Positions 26,241-36,362 of a stretch of DNA of 64,000 bases are shown here, one piece after another. The position numbers and the translations under genes are program-made. This stretch comes from Mycobacteriales bacterium (GTDB lineage Bacteria > Actinomycetota > Actinomycetes > Mycobacteriales > QHCE01). The stretch lies in contig JABFVL010000021.1 of the NCBI GenBank assembly GCA_013362805.1, forward strand, positions 1 through 64,000, written 5' to 3'. The number at the start of each line of letters is the position of its first letter. Positions within the stretch are counted from its first letter, which is position 1. A model generated the notes under the pieces. It was not told where the DNA came from, did no database searches, and saw only the letters and a program-made list of their open reading frames with translations.

Positions 26241-26431
26241 ACGAGCCGCAGTGGTGCGATCGATGTGGCGCCGCGGCGAGTGCTGAGCACACGGGCTGTC
26301 TTGCCGCCAGGCAACTGGAACCGCCGCGCTTTTGCGGGGAGTGTCGCCGTCGGATGGTCGTGAAGGTGTTGCCAATGGGATGGCAAGCGCGGTGCGTGGA
26401 GCACGGCACGCTGCAGGGCAGCAGCACCTGA
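26237..26431 (+). CDS. bsaP: Biotin synthase auxiliary protein (BsaP)-like small Cys-rich protein
   Basis: This 64-residue protein has six cysteines: WCDRCG (7, 10), HTGCLAAR (21), FCGECRRR (33, 36) and ARC (53), with the conserved [14 protein letters not shown] and [10 protein letters not shown]. It matches the small protein found directly after bioB in mycobacteria and related actinobacteria, described as an iron-sulfur auxiliary protein needed for BioB activity. The GTG start overlaps the bioB stop as GTGA. I am fairly confident of the assignment from motif and position. Confidence 0.85.
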   Translation: MNEPQWCDRCGAAASAEHTGCLAARQLEPPRFCGECRRRMVVKVLPMGWQARCVEHGTLQGSST

Positions 26432-26475
26432 GGTTGGGCCATTCCTTTGGATTGAGGCGACTTCAAGTAGTTCGT

Positions 26476-26511
26476 GCCTCGCATCGCACACGATGATGTG
26501 TGGTGCGAGGC
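26476..26511 (+). terminator. Strong hairpin after bioB-bsaP
   Basis: GCCTCGCATCGCACAC (from 26476) pairs with GTGTGGTGCGAGGC (to 26511), an imperfect long stem with a short loop. It lies about 45 bp after bsaP with no T-tract, consistent with an actinobacterial terminator of the bioB-bsaP unit. Confidence 0.6.
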
Positions 26512-28301
<1,790 letters not shown>

Positions 28302-28313
28302 TGAATGCTCGTT

Positions 28314-28343
28314 GTTAGGGCAGCTGAAGTGCGCTGCCCTAAC
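28314..28343. terminator. Perfect 11-bp hairpin terminator
   Basis: GTTAGGGCAGC (28314-28324) and GCTGCCCTAAC (28333-28343) form a perfect 11-bp stem with an 8-base loop between convergent aroG and bfr. It should terminate both. Confidence 0.8.
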
Positions 28344-28353
28344 GGCATGGCCG

Positions 28354-28836
28354 CTATTCCGGCTTCGGGTGCTCGGTGACTTTGGAGAGGTACAGCGCTT
28401 CGCCGAGGGTTTCGATAAGTTCGAGCTGTGTTTCGAGGTAGTCGATGTGGTGCTCTTCGTCGGCGAGGATGTCTTCAAAAAGCTTCGCGGAAGTGATGTC
28501 ACCAACTTTTCGCATGTGCTCAGCCCCTTTGCGAAGCCGAGTGATGGCTTCAACTTCGATCAGGCTGTCGCATTCGAATTGTTCTTTGACTGTTTCCCCA
28601 ATGCGCAGTGGGAAGAGTTTTTGGTAGTTGGGCAGGCCTTCAAGAAAGATGATGCGGTCGGTGAGCACTTCCGCATGTCGCATTTCATCCAATGATTCCG
28701 CGCGGGTGTGGGCGGCAAGAGTGGTGTAGCCCCAGTTTTCTTGCAGTTTGGCGTGGAGAAAGTACTGATTGATCGCGGTCAGTTCCGCGGTGAGTTGCTC
28801 GTTGAGGAACTCGATGGTTTTCTTGTCGCCCTTCAT
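28354..28836 (-). CDS. bfr: Bacterioferritin
   Basis: This 160-residue ferritin-like protein stores iron in a 24-mer. The ferroxidase ligands are at TAELTAINQ (Glu18), ESLDEMRHAE (Glu51, His54), IEVEAI (Glu94) and DEEHHIDYLE (Glu127, His130). The heme-coordinating Met52 is preserved in DEMRHA. Upstream lies a weak IdeR-like site at 28903-28921, and the bacterioferritin-associated ferredoxin gene lies behind it on the same strand, consistent with iron-dependent control of storage. Confidence 0.95.
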   Translation of the reverse strand: MKGDKKTIEFLNEQLTAELTAINQYFLHAKLQENWGYTTLAAHTRAESLDEMRHAEVLTDRIIFLEGLPNYQKLFPLRIGETVKEQFECDSLIEVEAITRLRKGAEHMRKVGDITSAKLFEDILADEEHHIDYLETQLELIETLGEALYLSKVTEHPKPE

Positions 28837-28902
28837 TTCGCCCCTTTTCTTGACGTTGGCAATGTGCCCGGTTTCGCAGCAATGCGAGGATATCCGGACA
28901 AA

Positions 28903-28921
28903 AGGGGTTAGGCTGGCCTTG
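28903..28921. promoter_or_regulatory. Weak IdeR/DtxR-like site upstream of bfr
   Basis: The sequence around GGTTAGGCTGGCCTT matches 12 of 19 positions of the IdeR consensus TTAGGTTAGSCTAACCTAA, including an uninterrupted GGTTAGGCT core. It lies 67 bp upstream of bfr, a position compatible with activation, as described for mycobacterial bfrA. Confidence 0.4.
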
Positions 28922-28929
28922 CCGCGAGG

Positions 28930-29139
28930 CTAAACGGCAACGAGTGGGAGCAGTTGCCGAGCCGAGGGGGCTAGGGCCGGCTGATATGCGTCTAATAGAT
29001 CGTCAATGCGATCGTGGCATCCGCCGCATTCCGTGCCGGCGCCGCATAGTTCGCCAACTGTGTATACGTCATTCGCGCCGGCGTCGATCGCCGCACGCAC
29101 TTCGGATTCGCGGACCTGAGCGCAAATGCAGACGTACAT
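28930..29139 (-). CDS. bfd: Bacterioferritin-associated ferredoxin
   Basis: This 69-residue [2Fe-2S] protein has the Bfd/NirB-type cysteine set MYVCICAQV and CGAGTECGGC, spaced about 32 residues apart. Bfd reduces the ferric core of bacterioferritin to release iron. The ATG at 29139 gives a normal length; the frame extends to 29163, but the extra codons overlap the IdeR-like box. It lies 94 bp before bfr on the same strand. Iron-dependent repression is predicted from the adjacent operator. Confidence 0.9.
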   Translation of the reverse strand: MYVCICAQVRESEVRAAIDAGANDVYTVGELCGAGTECGGCHDRIDDLLDAYQPALAPSARQLLPLVAV

Positions 29140-29148
29140 AATCCCTCG

Positions 29149-29167
29149 TTTGGTTAGGCTCACCTAA
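29149..29167. promoter_or_regulatory. IdeR/DtxR box upstream of bfd
   Basis: The 19 bases at 29149-29167 match 17 of 19 positions of the IdeR/DtxR consensus TTAGGTTAGSCTAACCTAA and form arms GTTAGG/CCTAAC. It starts 10 bp upstream of the bfd start codon, a typical repressor site for an iron-responsive gene. Confidence 0.8.
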
Positions 29168-29244
29168 CTATGAGGGAGGTGTCCGGAAACGGCAAGAGGC
29201 CGTGAGCTGGAACACCACTATCTGTAATAGTTCAATGCACGTTG

Positions 29245-31182
29245 TTAATCGTCCAGTGACAAATGCAGCGTGACCTTGTCGCCGGGGCGCACTGGGGTGC
29301 CCGGACCTGGCGTTTGGAGTAGAACAGTCCCGCGTTTAGAACCGACCCCCTTATCGACGCGCAGACCCATTCCTTCAAGATGCTTTTTCGCCTCGTCATA
29401 TTTCATACCCGTCACGTCGGGCACGATTAGTTGAGACTGAGCAGTCACGGCCACCGTTGAACCTGGTGCGACCGAGGTGCCCGCCGGCGGATTTTGTGCG
29501 GTGACCGTGCCCGCTGGATCGCCAGCGATCGTGACCACGTAGCCTTCGGCTTCTAGCTGAGTTTTGGCCTGTGATGCCGGCAAACCGACCACGTTCGGCA
29601 CTACAACGTTTTTCTCGCCCTTGCTGATTACCAAACTGACCGAGCCACCCCGCGAGATTTTCTCGCCTTCGCCAGGTTCGGTGCGGATCACTGTTCCTTT
29701 GGGCACGGCGGGGTCGTTGTCCCGGGTGATCGTGTACTTGAGCTCCGCGTCATTCAACTTCGCGATGGCTTCTTTTTCTTCCAACCCCGCAACCTTGGGA
29801 ACCGTCAAGCGCTCGGGGCCTTTAGACAGGACGACTGTGATCGTGCCGCCCTCCTCGATTTCCTCGTTCGCCTCGGGTTTTTGGCTGATCACATGGTCTT
29901 TCTTCACCGTCTGCGAATATTCGGCGCTGGTGTACTTCACCGTCAGCCCGACTTTGTCCGCCCGACGCTCGGCCTCGGCTTTGGTGACGCCCACTACGCC
30001 CGGGGTGATGGTTGTGCCAGCAGAACCCCACCACCATCCAACAAGGCCAGCAACCAGCAGCAGGCTCACGATGATCGCGGGGATGACCCACCAACGTTTG
30101 TCGCGCTCGGCTCGATGTGATGATCGTGGAACCGCTCCCGAGTAGTGCTGCGGGATGGCTGGAAGCAGTGCGGTCGCGTCAGCATCGGGCTTGGTGTCGC
30201 GAATCGCGGGGATGAGCTGAGTGGGCCCATCGTCCTTGGGTCGCATCACTTGAGTCGATGTGGGATTCGGCCGCATCGAAGGGATCGGCGGTCGGGGGCT
30301 TGAGCCCATTCCGGAAACTGTCACAGTCCTTAACCCCAGCTGATCCCGGAGTGCACGCAACCGTGCCAGCATTATCCCGGCATCTGCTGGACGCTGGTCA
30401 GGTTCCCGTCGGGTTGCCGAAACTACGAGCTCGCTCAGAGCATCAGCAAGGTCCGGCACAGTTTTTCTGGGGGACGGAATGTCACTGTGGACATGCTGAA
30501 AAGCCACATTCACCGCGGATTGACTAGTGAACGGCGGCGCCCCTGTCAACATTTCGTACAACATGATCCCGACGGCGTATATGTCACTTCGAGGATCGGC
30601 ATCACCCGACAGGATCTGCTCTGGGGAAACATAGGTGACGGTGCCCATGACGACGCCATTAGCAGTATGGCGTTTGGCGCCTTCCATGGCCCGCGCCAAA
30701 CCGAAGTCGGCGACCTTGACCAAACCATCCGCACTGATGAGAACGTTTTCGGGTTTGACATCTCGATGGACGAGTTTGTTGCGGTGCGCGACAGTCAGGG
30801 CCTCAAGCACTGATTCAGTGATGCTGACCGCTTCGGCGGCGTCAAGGCGCCCGCGAGTACCCAATACATCTCGCAGAGTGTGCCCGTCGACTTTTTCCAT
30901 CACCAGATACGTGTAGCCGTTATCTGTGCCCTGGTCGAAGACTGACACTACGCAAGGATGGTTCAAGGCCGCGGCTGATTTTGCCTCAGTGATGAAGCGC
31001 GCGACGAAGCTGGCGTCCTCGGCGTAGCTCTGGTGCATCACCTTGACTGCGACCGTGCGCTCGAGGCGTTCGTCCTGCGCTTCGTACACGGCGGCCATTC
31101 CGCCAGTGGCGATGCGACCCGTTACTCGATAGCGCTGATCGAGCACAACTGAGAGCAGCGGGTCGGTCAGCGTTGTGTCCAC
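29245..31182 (-). CDS. pknL: Transmembrane Ser/Thr protein kinase with four PASTA domains (PknL-like)
   Basis: The 645-residue protein has an N-terminal Hanks kinase domain (about residues 17-280): GRIATGGMAAVYEA, VAVKVM, the catalytic VHRDVKPENVL, DFGLA and a GTVTYVSPEQ activation segment. A Pro/Thr-rich juxtamembrane region precedes one transmembrane helix (WWVIPAIIVSLLLVAG, about 366-388). Four extracellular PASTA repeats follow, likely sensing cell-wall fragments. It is divergent from a wHTH gene homologous to Rv2175c, the known PknL substrate. M. tuberculosis PknL lacks PASTA repeats, so this resembles the longer version seen in other actinobacteria. Confidence 0.9.
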   Translation of the reverse strand: MDTTLTDPLLSVVLDQRYRVTGRIATGGMAAVYEAQDERLERTVAVKVMHQSYAEDASFVARFITEAKSAAALNHPCVVSVFDQGTDNGYTYLVMEKVDGHTLRDVLGTRGRLDAAEAVSITESVLEALTVAHRNKLVHRDVKPENVLISADGLVKVADFGLARAMEGAKRHTANGVVMGTVTYVSPEQILSGDADPRSDIYAVGIMLYEMLTGAPPFTSQSAVNVAFQHVHSDIPSPRKTVPDLADALSELVVSATRREPDQRPADAGIMLARLRALRDQLGLRTVTVSGMGSSPRPPIPSMRPNPTSTQVMRPKDDGPTQLIPAIRDTKPDADATALLPAIPQHYSGAVPRSSHRAERDKRWWVIPAIIVSLLLVAGLVGWWWGSAGTTITPGVVGVTKAEAERRADKVGLTVKYTSAEYSQTVKKDHVISQKPEANEEIEEGGTITVVLSKGPERLTVPKVAGLEEKEAIAKLNDAELKYTITRDNDPAVPKGTVIRTEPGEGEKISRGGSVSLVISKGEKNVVVPNVVGLPASQAKTQLEAEGYVVTIAGDPAGTVTAQNPPAGTSVAPGSTVAVTAQSQLIVPDVTGMKYDEAKKHLEGMGLRVDKGVGSKRGTVLLQTPGPGTPVRPGDKVTLHLSLDD

Positions 31183-31293
31183 GGTTCGCCAGTGTACGTT
31201 CTGCGGGGAAGGTGCAGCGCCCGGTGCGGGTTAATTGGCTTAACAGAGCCAAAAAGTTCCTGGTCGGCGGCTAGAAAAAGTTTGGAGTACGAA

Positions 31294-31635
31294 ATGTCAG
31301 ACATGGTGGAACCCGAGGGCTGGATGACAGTGCCCGAGGTTGCTGAACTGCTTGGGCAGCGGATTGCCAGCGTGCACCGCGCTCTGCGGGAGGGCACGAT
31401 GCTTGGGGCTCGCCATGACAATGTAATCCGCATTCCGACTGAGCTAGTGACCCGTGATGAGCGAGTGGCGAAACACATCGCGGGTGTGATTACTCTGTTG
31501 CGCGATGCGGGACTATCACCACAGGCATCACTCGAATGGCTCTACACCCCAGATGACACGCTCAACGGAACGCCGGCGAAAGCGCTGCACGGGCCAAAAG
31601 CGCGCGAAGTGAAGCGCAGAGCGCAAGGCTTGTGA
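31294..31635 (+). CDS. Winged-helix DNA-binding protein, Rv2175c-like
   Basis: This 113-residue protein opens MSDMVEPEGWMTVPEVAELLG, a winged-helix excisionase-like start (VPEVAELLGQRIASVHRALREG) and ends with an alpha-helical Rv2175c-type C-terminal domain (LLRDAGLSPQASLEWLYTPDD). Rv2175c is a DNA-binding substrate of PknL, and here the gene is divergent from pknL, matching the mycobacterial arrangement. The start at ATG 31294 has GGAG 6 bases upstream. Its stop is one base from the stop of the convergent prenyl synthase. Confidence 0.85.
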   Translation: MSDMVEPEGWMTVPEVAELLGQRIASVHRALREGTMLGARHDNVIRIPTELVTRDERVAKHIAGVITLLRDAGLSPQASLEWLYTPDDTLNGTPAKALHGPKAREVKRRAQGL

Positions 31636-31636
31636 G

Positions 31637-32701
31637 CTAGTGGGTGCGCCTGGTTGCCGCGTTAACCAGAGCGGTAAGAGGTCCAGTTAGCGAGCCGTCC
31701 AATGCGCTCAACGCGGTGAGGGCCTGGTCGCTGAGCTTTTCAATCTGGCGTTCCACCTCATCCAGGGCGCCGGTTTCGATGATGAGTTCTCGCAGCTGTT
31801 CTTTGCGTCGAGCGTCTAGGTGTGGGTCGCCCAGATTTTCCCGCATAAACGTGACTTCAGCCGGGTTCGCGCGGTCGAAAGTGTGGGCGATCAACAACGT
31901 GCGCTTACCTTCACGCAGATCATCCCCAGCCGGTTTGCCGGTTTGGGCGGGGTCACCAAAAACCCCCAAAACGTCATCGCGGAGCTGGAACGCCTCGCCC
32001 AATGGAAGTCCATAGGCGCTCAGCGTCTTCATTACGGGGCTGTTCGCCGGCTCACCTGCCAGCGCGGCGCCATAGAGCAGCGGATACTCCACCGTGTATT
32101 TCGCGGATTTGTATTGCAGCACCGTCTGCGCGCGTTCAGCGGAAATGCCATCTACCGCATCACTGACGATGTCCAAGTACTGCCCGGCCATCAATTCCGT
32201 TCGCATTTCGTCAAAAACTGGCCGAGCATTAGTGAGGTTCTCGGCGGCGATGCCGCTGTTCGACAACGCCTCGTCCGACCAAATAAGACACAAATCTCCT
32301 AGCAGGATGGCGCTAGAGCGCCCAAAAGCGGCGCCATCCCCACGCCAATTGGCTTCATTGTGGCGTCGCTCGAATATCCGATGGCTGCTAGGGCGTCCAC
32401 GCCTGGTGTCGGAGGAGTCCATCACGTCGTCGTGAATCAACGCGCAGGCGTGAAGCCATTCCAGTGCGGAAATCGCTCGAATGTGCTCTGGGCTAATTGT
32501 GCAATTGGCGGCTCGCAGTCCCCAATAAGCAAAAGTGGGGCGTAGTCGTTTGCCACCTTGTACAAATGCGTGTAGCTCATCGGCGAGAGGTGCTAGCTCG
32601 TGACTCACGCCCATGAGCCGAGCGCGTTGTGTGTCGAGGAAAGTCTGCAACGCATGATCAACCTGGCGACGGATTTCGGTTGGGTTTTGCGTGGCGCTCA
32701 C
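31637..32701 (-). CDS. Polyprenyl diphosphate synthase (IdsA2-like, GGPP/FPP type)
   Basis: This 354-residue trans-prenyltransferase carries the first aspartate-rich motif HDDVMDSSDTRRGRPS and the second LRDDVLGVFGD, plus GKRLRPTFAYWG near the N-terminus. It should condense IPP with allylic diphosphates to C15-C20 products; chain length is not certain from sequence. GTG 32701 is used because AGGGAG lies 8 bases upstream; the frame is open to an ATG at 32731. The position corresponds to Rv2173. Confidence 0.9.
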   Translation of the reverse strand: MSATQNPTEIRRQVDHALQTFLDTQRARLMGVSHELAPLADELHAFVQGGKRLRPTFAYWGLRAANCTISPEHIRAISALEWLHACALIHDDVMDSSDTRRGRPSSHRIFERRHNEANWRGDGAAFGRSSAILLGDLCLIWSDEALSNSGIAAENLTNARPVFDEMRTELMAGQYLDIVSDAVDGISAERAQTVLQYKSAKYTVEYPLLYGAALAGEPANSPVMKTLSAYGLPLGEAFQLRDDVLGVFGDPAQTGKPAGDDLREGKRTLLIAHTFDRANPAEVTFMRENLGDPHLDARRKEQLRELIIETGALDEVERQIEKLSDQALTALSALDGSLTGPLTALVNAATRRTH

Positions 32702-32859
32702 GACGGGTTCTCCCTCAATACGGTTTCGCATATGAGGCTACTGCCCGGGCTCATTTGGCTGTGATCGCCTTACGTGGTTGAGGGCTCTACCTCAAGGCGC
32801 TTGTATGTTTGGCTCACCCGAGTACGCTGACGGCATAATTTTGCGGGTTGGGGAGAAAT

Positions 32860-33552
32860 ATGACTGAGAAAAAGACGCGCCGATCGTTACGGACTCTCGT
32901 GCTGGGCCTCCTAGGGAAATCCAGCGTTCCTAGCGCGGACAAAAGCCTAGTGAAGACGCTGCGTCAGTATGACCACGAGCTTCGTCTCGCGCACGAGAAG
33001 GCAACACGATCTCAAAACGCCGGAATGGTGGCGGCGGTTGAAGCTCTGCGCGACGGAATTGAGCAAGACTACGAAAAGGCCTATCCGGCAGCCGGCAGTG
33101 CGTGGGATGAAGATGACGTCGCCGCGCAACGCACTGTGTTTGCGGAGATGGTCAACAACCCATCGGACGCGCCGTTCACAGATCTTGTTGATCAGGTGAC
33201 ACCGTGGATTACCAGGCCAGAAAAATCCTTTGGCGATGTTGTTGACAAGCTTGTCGAGCCACATGAGCGGGAGGATTCCGTCTACGGCACCATGATCGCG
33301 GCCCTCAAGCGCGCCGCCGAACACGGCGAGAGTGACGTGGTTGTCCGGGTGAGCGCACCAAGAGACTTTGAGCCAAGGCGTCTTTCCCTCTCTGATTATG
33401 TGAAATGGTCCTTCGCCCAAGCCGACAGCGCGTTGGCTCCTCAGGCGAATCCCACCGGTGGCACCCTTGAAGGCGCGCAACGCAATAGGGAGGAAGTCAC
33501 GCCTCGCCCCTTGCCGCGTGCTCGATTTAAAGCTTTGGGATTAAAGCGATAG
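32860..33552 (+). CDS. Unknown 230-residue protein
   Basis: No family is recognised. The protein starts with a very basic stretch (MTEKKTRRSLRTLVLGLLGK), followed by helices containing DHELRLAHEKATRSQNAGMVAAVEALRDGIEQDYEKAYP and an internal PWITRPEKSFGDVVDKL. The C-terminal tail is basic and proline-rich. There is no signal peptide or transmembrane helix, although the N-terminal basic/hydrophobic segment could be membrane-peripheral. ATG 32860 has GGGGAG 4-5 bases upstream. It lies alone between the divergent prenyl synthase gene and metF. Confidence 0.6.
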   Translation: MTEKKTRRSLRTLVLGLLGKSSVPSADKSLVKTLRQYDHELRLAHEKATRSQNAGMVAAVEALRDGIEQDYEKAYPAAGSAWDEDDVAAQRTVFAEMVNNPSDAPFTDLVDQVTPWITRPEKSFGDVVDKLVEPHEREDSVYGTMIAALKRAAEHGESDVVVRVSAPRDFEPRRLSLSDYVKWSFAQADSALAPQANPTGGTLEGAQRNREEVTPRPLPRARFKALGLKR

Positions 33553-33609
33553 CGCAGGTCAGCCCGCGCGGGTATCGCGGGCACACCTGGACATATAGGG
33601 TTTGCTGGT

Positions 33610-34530
33610 ATGGCGTTGGGTTTGGAATCAATTGTCCCGTGCAACCGGCCTTCGGTCGCAGAAATAATTGCGGCACCGGAGCCGTCCTTCTCGTTTGAGT
33701 TTTTCCCCCCGAAAACCGAGAAAGGCGAGCTTTCGCTCTGGCAGGCAATTCGCGAACTGGAGCAGCTTCGGCCCTCTTTTGTGTCGATTACCTACGGTGC
33801 GGGCGGTTCATCCCGTGATCGCACGGTGGCGGTAACCGCCCGCATTGCCACGGACACCACACTGGTACCAATGGCCCACCTGACTGCGGTGAATCACTCG
33901 ATTGCCGAGCTACGAAACGTGATTGGGCATTACGCGTCGGTCGGGATTCGGGATATTTTGGCGTTGCGCGGCGACCCGCCAGGTGACCCACAAGCAGAAT
34001 GGGTTCGTCACCCTGATGGCCTCGACCATGCCGATGAACTGGTGCGTTTGCTTCGTCAGACGGGAAGCTTTTCCGTGGGTGTGGCGGCTTTCCCCGATAT
34101 CCATCCCCGCTCGCGAAGTTTCGACGAAGAAGTGCGTTATTTCGTAGGCAAATGCCGTGCCGGCGCTCAGTACGCCATCACCCAGTTCTTCTTCGACTGG
34201 GAGCACTACACACGATTGCGTGACGCGGTGGAAGCGCAAGGATGTTACGTCCCTATTGTGCCCGGCATCATGCCTGTGACAAATGTGAGGCAAATCGAGC
34301 GAATGGCGCAATTGTCTGGTGCTGAATTCCCAGCCGAACTCGCGCTGAGGTTGCATGAAGTCGCTGACGATCCCGAAGCGGTGCGGGCGATTGGTGTGGA
34401 GGTCGCCACTGAGTTGACGCTGCGGTTGCTCGCCGAAGGTGCTCCGGGTGCGCACTTCATCACGCTGAACAAATCCACCGCGACCCGGGAAGTGTGGAAG
34501 AACCTGACAGGAGCGCGGGCAAGTGTCTAA
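33610..34530 (+). CDS. metF: Methylenetetrahydrofolate reductase
   Basis: This 306-residue flavoenzyme family member reduces 5,10-methylene-THF to 5-methyl-THF for methionine synthesis. It contains FSFEFFPPKTEKGE, SITYGAGGSSRD, DILALRGDPPGD, QFFFDWEHY and PIVPGIMPVTN. It corresponds positionally to Rv2172c, whose true reaction differs in mycobacteria, so the physiological role may deserve care. The next gene overlaps its end by 8 bp, indicating an operon. Confidence 0.88.
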   Translation: MALGLESIVPCNRPSVAEIIAAPEPSFSFEFFPPKTEKGELSLWQAIRELEQLRPSFVSITYGAGGSSRDRTVAVTARIATDTTLVPMAHLTAVNHSIAELRNVIGHYASVGIRDILALRGDPPGDPQAEWVRHPDGLDHADELVRLLRQTGSFSVGVAAFPDIHPRSRSFDEEVRYFVGKCRAGAQYAITQFFFDWEHYTRLRDAVEAQGCYVPIVPGIMPVTNVRQIERMAQLSGAEFPAELALRLHEVADDPEAVRAIGVEVATELTLRLLAEGAPGAHFITLNKSTATREVWKNLTGARASV

Positions 34531-35143
34531 AACGGGCATCACAGTGACCGGTGAAGGTCGGGTTTCGCAAAAGCCCGACATTCTTTTGGCCAAACTGGGT
34601 GCCGAAGTCACCGCGTCCAGTGTGGAAAGTGCGCTCGAACGCTGCTCGGCCCACATGTCGGAAATGATCAAAGTCTTGCACGCCGGATCTGTGCCCGGCT
34701 CTGATACGACCACCGCTGGTGCCTCGGTGCGCAACGCCTATAGCGAGGGGAAAGCCCGCGGATGGGTAGCCAACCAATCTCTGTCAGTCCGGTTTCGTGA
34801 TCTGGCTCAAGCCGGTGAACTGGTGACGCGAGTATTGTCGGCTGGCGGAAACGCGGCGAGATTGCACCATCTGGGATTCGATGTCGACGACCCAACCGAA
34901 GCGCAACACGAGGCTCGGAGACTGGCGTTCGCCGACGCGCAAACCAAGGCCGAGCTTTACGCCCAGCTGGCCTCGCGCCAATTGGGTGCGGTGAACCGAG
35001 TGTTGGAAACGGGTTCCCCAGGCGGTGGCGCGGTCATGCGAACAATGTCCGCTGGACGCGCTGGGTCCGCACCAGCCATGCCCGTTGAATCGGGAAGTCT
35101 GGACATCACGGTGACCGTGGAAATCAATTGGGACTTGATATAA
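34523..35143 (+). CDS. SIMPL domain (DUF541) protein
   Basis: The 206-residue protein has the SIMPL/DUF541 start TGITVTGEGRVSQKPD, a central KARGWVANQSLSVRFRDLAQAGELVTRVLSAGG and the ending SGSLDITVTVEINW. Unlike many family members, no signal peptide is visible, so it appears cytosolic. Function is poorly understood, linked to stress or periplasmic proteins in other bacteria. The GTG start overlaps metF by 8 bp; its 3' end overlaps the GNAT gene by 20 bp. Confidence 0.82.
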   Translation: MSKTGITVTGEGRVSQKPDILLAKLGAEVTASSVESALERCSAHMSEMIKVLHAGSVPGSDTTTAGASVRNAYSEGKARGWVANQSLSVRFRDLAQAGELVTRVLSAGGNAARLHHLGFDVDDPTEAQHEARRLAFADAQTKAELYAQLASRQLGAVNRVLETGSPGGGAVMRTMSAGRAGSAPAMPVESGSLDITVTVEINWDLI

Positions 35144-35699
35144 CGGTGTCTGGCAGCACGTAGCCGAGGATCGCGAATGAACGGGCGTCCCCGGGGAAGC
35201 GAAATTGGCGCGCTACCTCTTGAAAGCCGGTATTGCGGTACAGCCGCCACGCGGCGTTGTCCAAGCCATCGACTTCCGGGGTGGACAACAGCACGGTACG
35301 CGCGGCATCGCGTGGAACCGCATCCAGTAGACGTTCTAGCAAGCCACGTCCCACTCCGTGCCCCTGATGCAGGGGATGCACGTGAAGTTCGGCGAGCTCA
35401 TAGCTGTGGGGAAGCCACTGCGCGTATGTCTGCGCTGAAATGCCGGCGCGGACCGTCGAATGCCACCACTGGTCGGTGCGGCTGAGGTAACCGTAGGTAA
35501 ACCCCATGATGTGGTCGGCATCGAAAGCGGCAAATGCACGAAAGCCCGGTTCGTTGACGTGAGCCCGAAGATACGGGCGTCGGGCAACCGCGAAATCGAG
35601 AGGGTAGCCCATGGCGGCTCCGTAGATAGCCAACAGTTCGTCGAGGTGTTCCACGAACTCGGCGTGGCTCAGCTGCCGCAGTTGCGTCATGTCGTTCAT
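35124..35699 (-). CDS. GNAT-family N-acetyltransferase
   Basis: This 191-residue protein shows the acetyl-CoA pyrophosphate-binding motif HQGHGVGRGLLERLL and the preceding AELHVHPL strand, then the terminal NTGFQEVARQFRFPG segment. Substrate is unknown. The ATG at 35699 is chosen; a second Met at 35690 is possible, and the frame extends upstream without support. It is convergent with the SIMPL gene (20 bp overlap) and divergent from cysC. Confidence 0.8.
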   Translation of the reverse strand: MNDMTQLRQLSHAEFVEHLDELLAIYGAAMGYPLDFAVARRPYLRAHVNEPGFRAFAAFDADHIMGFTYGYLSRTDQWWHSTVRAGISAQTYAQWLPHSYELAELHVHPLHQGHGVGRGLLERLLDAVPRDAARTVLLSTPEVDGLDNAAWRLYRNTGFQEVARQFRFPGDARSFAILGYVLPDTVISSPN

Positions 35700-35804
35700 C
35701 TCAGCATATTGTTTCGTGCATATGGGGTGTTTGTGGTTGGCGGACTGCGACAAGCTTAAGAATCCGCGACAATTACTCGGTACCTCATCGCAGAAAGCCC
35801 ATGA

Positions 35805-36362
35805 ATGTTTACAAATAGTCACCATGTTCGCTCCACCGCCGCCACCGTATGGTTTACCGGATTGCCCAGCGCGGGGAAAACGACGCTTGCCACAGCGTTG
35901 GTGGCTCGGCTTGATGAACGTGGGCGGCGCGCGCAACTACTAGATGGTGACCAAATACGGGCGCGGCTTAGCCCTAACTTGGGTTACTCGCACGCCGAAC
36001 GAGTGCACAACATCGTCCGGATCGGATATCTCGCCGAGCTCTTAGCCAGCAACGGCGTGTTCGCGTTGGCAGCCGTCGTGTCCCCATATGCTCACGCGCG
36101 TGATCAGGTAAGGGCCGCGCACGCCGCGATAGGCGTGCCGTTCCTGGAAATTCACGTGGCGACACCAATCGAAATCTGCCAAGCCCGCGATGTGAAGGGT
36201 TTGTACGCCCGCGCGAAAAAAGGCGAGATCACCGGATTGACCGGTGTTGATGACCCGTACGAGTCCCCGGAACACCCAGAACTCGTGCTGACCACCGACC
36301 ACAGCATCGATGCATCTTGTTTGGAGCTCGAAAAACTTTTGATTGCGAGAGAACTATTGTGA
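35805..36362 (+). CDS. cysC: Adenylyl-sulfate kinase
   Basis: The 185-residue APS kinase phosphorylates adenosine 5'-phosphosulfate to PAPS. P-loop GLPSAGKTTLA (residues 19-29), LLDGDQIRARLS, VVSPYAHARDQVR and DVKGLYARAKKGEI are typical. It heads a cysC-cysD-cysN unit; its TGA overlaps the cysD GTG as GTGA. Presence of CysC implies PAPS formation, for sulfation or assimilation. Confidence 0.93.
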   Translation: MFTNSHHVRSTAATVWFTGLPSAGKTTLATALVARLDERGRRAQLLDGDQIRARLSPNLGYSHAERVHNIVRIGYLAELLASNGVFALAAVVSPYAHARDQVRAAHAAIGVPFLEIHVATPIEICQARDVKGLYARAKKGEITGLTGVDDPYESPEHPELVLTTDHSIDASCLELEKLLIARELL

